A stretch of DNA of 8,317 bases, from positions 1-8,317 of the forward strand of contig CANHXF010000064.1 of NCBI GenBank assembly GCA_947464515.1, given 5' to 3'. Below, one piece after another: positions 7,033 to 8,317 of the stretch. The notes beneath the pieces are model-generated. The model did not search any database. It was not told where the DNA came from and saw only the letters and a program-made list of their open reading frames with translations. Every line of letters starts with the position of its first letter. Position 1 is the first letter of the stretch. Source of the stretch: Flavobacteriales bacterium. Lineage in GTDB: Bacteria > Bacteroidota > Bacteroidia > NS11-12g > UBA955. The translations under genes and the position numbers were made by a program.

Positions 7033-7075
7033 TGGGTGCAATTTACGGCACAAAGTTCAAACAGCAAATCGGCGT

Positions 7076-8092
7076 TTACCACGCATTGACTTCCATTTCT
7101 AGGGCGATGCCGAATTTTGATAAAATATCTGCTTGAATTTCGTGGGCTAAATCAATGACTTCCTGGCCTGTGCCATTTCCATAGTTTACCAAAACTAGGG
7201 CTTGTTTGGCATGGACGCCCACATCGCCTCGTCTAAAACCTTTCCATCCTGCTTTTTCGATGAGCCATCCCGCCGGCAACTTTGTAAGGCCTGTTCCTGC
7301 TGGGAAGGTTTTGATGTCGGGGAATTGTAATTGCAGCGCTGGAATGATTTCACTTGAAACCACAGGATTCTTAAAAAAACTTCCGCAGTTGCCTATTTCT
7401 GCTGGGTTTGGCAATTTGCTTTCACGGATAAAAATTACCGCTTTTGATATGTCGTGAATTGTAGGTTTCTCAATTCCCCAACCATCCAAAGTGGCTTGAA
7501 TATCGCCGTATTGGGTTTTGATTTCCGCATTTTTACTCAATTTTAGTTGCACAGATACGATGAAATACTGCCCTCTTTTTTCGCGTTTAAAAATACTGTC
7601 GCGATAGCCGAATTCGCAGGCTTTTGCATCGAAATGGTGGATTTCTCCGGTGGGTAAATGGAACGCAGATAGCGAGTGAAAAACATCCCGTAATTCAACG
7701 CCATAAGCTCCGATATTTTGGATGGGTGAAGCGCCAACGGTTCCAGGAATAAGGCTTAAATTCTCAATTCCGCCAAGGTTTAGCGATAGTGCATGTAAAA
7801 CTGCCCCATGCCAGGGTTCGCCGCCGCCAAATTCAATAATCGCAAATTCATTGGTTTCTTGAATTATGGTTTTGCCAAAAATCTCATTCTTTAAAATAAG
7901 GCCGGTAAAATTCTTTGTAAAAGTGATGTTACTTCCGCCGCCTAAGATTCCAATGTCAGTGCGCGCCAACTGCTTTTCTATATGCAATTTGTCCAGTTGT
8001 TCCAAACTTTGGATGGCTAGGAACTCACTAGCGGAGATGTTGAATCCAAAAGTGTTGCATTTTAGTAGGGAATGATTTGTTTGGACGAGCAT
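7076..8092 (-). CDS. murB: UDP-N-acetylenolpyruvoylglucosamine reductase (MurB)
   Basis: MurB is a cytoplasmic FAD enzyme that uses NADPH to reduce UDP-GlcNAc-enolpyruvate to UDP-MurNAc, the second committed step of peptidoglycan precursor synthesis. The 338 residues match the longer type I (E. coli-like) form. The FAD-binding domain has ILGGGSN (49-55) and SLIPGTVGASPIQNIGAYG (113-131). YRDSIF (163-168) carries the conserved Tyr163/Arg164. GNCGSFFKNP (234-243) holds Ser238, equivalent to the proton-donating Ser of E. coli MurB. Near the C-terminus, LEMEVNAW has two glutamates (332, 334), one of which should be the second catalytic acid. AGWLIEKAGWKGFRRGDVGVH (from 274) and QALVLVN are also typical. 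The start is ATG 8092-8090. An 8-base T-tract lies just upstream on the coding strand, and I see no clear promoter or Shine-Dalgarno sequence. The neighbour at 8179 diverges from it. Confidence 0.97.
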   Translation of the reverse strand: MLVQTNHSLLKCNTFGFNISASEFLAIQSLEQLDKLHIEKQLARTDIGILGGGSNITFTKNFTGLILKNEIFGKTIIQETNEFAIIEFGGGEPWHGAVLHALSLNLGGIENLSLIPGTVGASPIQNIGAYGVELRDVFHSLSAFHLPTGEIHHFDAKACEFGYRDSIFKREKRGQYFIVSVQLKLSKNAEIKTQYGDIQATLDGWGIEKPTIHDISKAVIFIRESKLPNPAEIGNCGSFFKNPVVSSEIIPALQLQFPDIKTFPAGTGLTKLPAGWLIEKAGWKGFRRGDVGVHAKQALVLVNYGNGTGQEVIDLAHEIQADILSKFGIALEMEVNAW

Positions 8093-8153
8093 GGATTCTT
8101 AAAAAAAAGGCTTACAATGGACTATTTCCATATGCAAAGTAAAGGCTGTTGCG

Positions 8154-8159
8154 TATAAT
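8154..8159 (+). promoter_or_regulatory. Possible -10 element for the gene starting at 8179
   Basis: TATAAT, extended to TATAATTG, lies 19 nt before the ATG at 8179. It differs by one base from the Bacteroidota TAnnTTTG pattern and is an exact sigma70-type -10. No convincing -33 TTG or -35 TTGACA is correctly spaced upstream. The element sits in two imperfect tandem 10-mers, TTGCGTATAA and TTGCATAACT (8149-8168). The 86-bp spacer (8093-8178) must also hold the murB promoter, but I cannot point to it. Confidence 0.35.
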
Positions 8160-8178
8160 TGCATAACTAAAACGAATT

Positions 8179-8317
8179 ATGAAAAGATTTTTTACGATCG
8201 TATTTGCTTGTGGTGGACTTTTATCGGTTCAAAACTTATCGGCTCAAGGATGTGTTGCCATCAGAGGATTTGGCGGTTGTGGTGTTGCCGGTGGAACGGG
8301 GTTGGCCCTAGTGCCCG
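8179..8317 (+). CDS. Exported protein of unknown function, 3' end outside the window
   Basis: Only the first 46 codons are present. The protein opens with MKRFFTIVFACGGLLSVQNL and then SAQGCVAIRGFGGCGVAGG. A short basic start, a hydrophobic core and an AQ cleavage-like site (LSAQ-GC) indicate a Sec signal peptide. The mature part would begin with a Gly/Cys-rich stretch holding two cysteines eight residues apart, in CVAIRGFGGC. I do not recognise a family with confidence; an envelope or outer-membrane protein is a guess from the leader alone. A lipoprotein is unlikely, because the Cys after the leader is preceded by AQG rather than a standard lipobox. The ATG is supported by the signal peptide that starts exactly there. 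It diverges from murB. Confidence 0.75.
   Translation, partial: MKRFFTIVFACGGLLSVQNLSAQGCVAIRGFGGCGVAGGTGLALVP

Noticed and set aside
8101..8108. Run of eight A (T8 on the murB coding strand) just upstream of murB as a terminator or phase-variable tract
   Set aside because: No stem precedes it on either strand, and eight bases outside a promoter spacer is weak evidence for slippage control. It is probably just AT-rich leader.
1..8317. Search for CRISPR arrays, tRNA or rRNA genes, insertion sequences, prophage or defence modules
   Set aside because: No regularly spaced repeats, no cloverleaf or rRNA-like sequence, no transposase or integrase motifs, and almost all of the window is taken up by the eight genes listed.

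Overview
The window looks like ordinary chromosomal sequence from a member of the Bacteroidota. The main evidence is a secreted protein with a C-terminal type IX secretion (T9SS) sorting domain, which is a hallmark of that phylum. Supporting evidence is a lipoprotein that joins a DUF4369-like N-terminal region to a TlpA/ResA thioredoxin fold, weak or absent Shine-Dalgarno sequences, and one exact TAnnTTTG element, the phylum's -7 promoter motif. The genus cannot be named from the sequence alone.

Layout. Positions 1-882 (+) are the C-terminal half of uvrC (nucleotide excision repair), cut by the window start. Three bases later comes pabB (886-2157, +), the chorismate-using subunit of 4-amino-4-deoxychorismate synthase in folate synthesis. 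pabB meets the next gene tail to tail and the stop codons overlap. From 8092 down to 2154 every gene is on the minus strand. In transcription order these are murB (peptidoglycan precursor synthesis), a large secreted T9SS-sorted protein of unknown function, truB (tRNA pseudouridine-55 synthase), a TlpA-like thiol-disulfide lipoprotein, and an OmpR/PhoB-type response regulator with no kinase beside it. At 8179 a gene diverging from murB begins. It encodes an exported protein and runs off the end of the window.

How the genes relate. The minus-strand run is tightly packed: 43 bp between murB and the T9SS gene, an 11-bp overlap between the T9SS gene and truB, 33 bp between truB and the lipoprotein, and 90 bp before the regulator. 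This suggests an operon with internal promoters. Most of its products serve the envelope (wall precursor, secreted cargo, periplasmic thiol chemistry), but no single pathway links them. uvrC and pabB are probably co-transcribed without a functional link.

I found no RNA gene, CRISPR array, insertion sequence, phage gene or defence system. No gene-free stretch exceeds about 90 bp. The least explained items are the T9SS cargo, the N-terminus of TruB, the orphan regulator with a palindrome upstream, the hairpin on the shared stop codons, and the cut-off gene at the right edge. I see no convincing undescribed multi-gene system.
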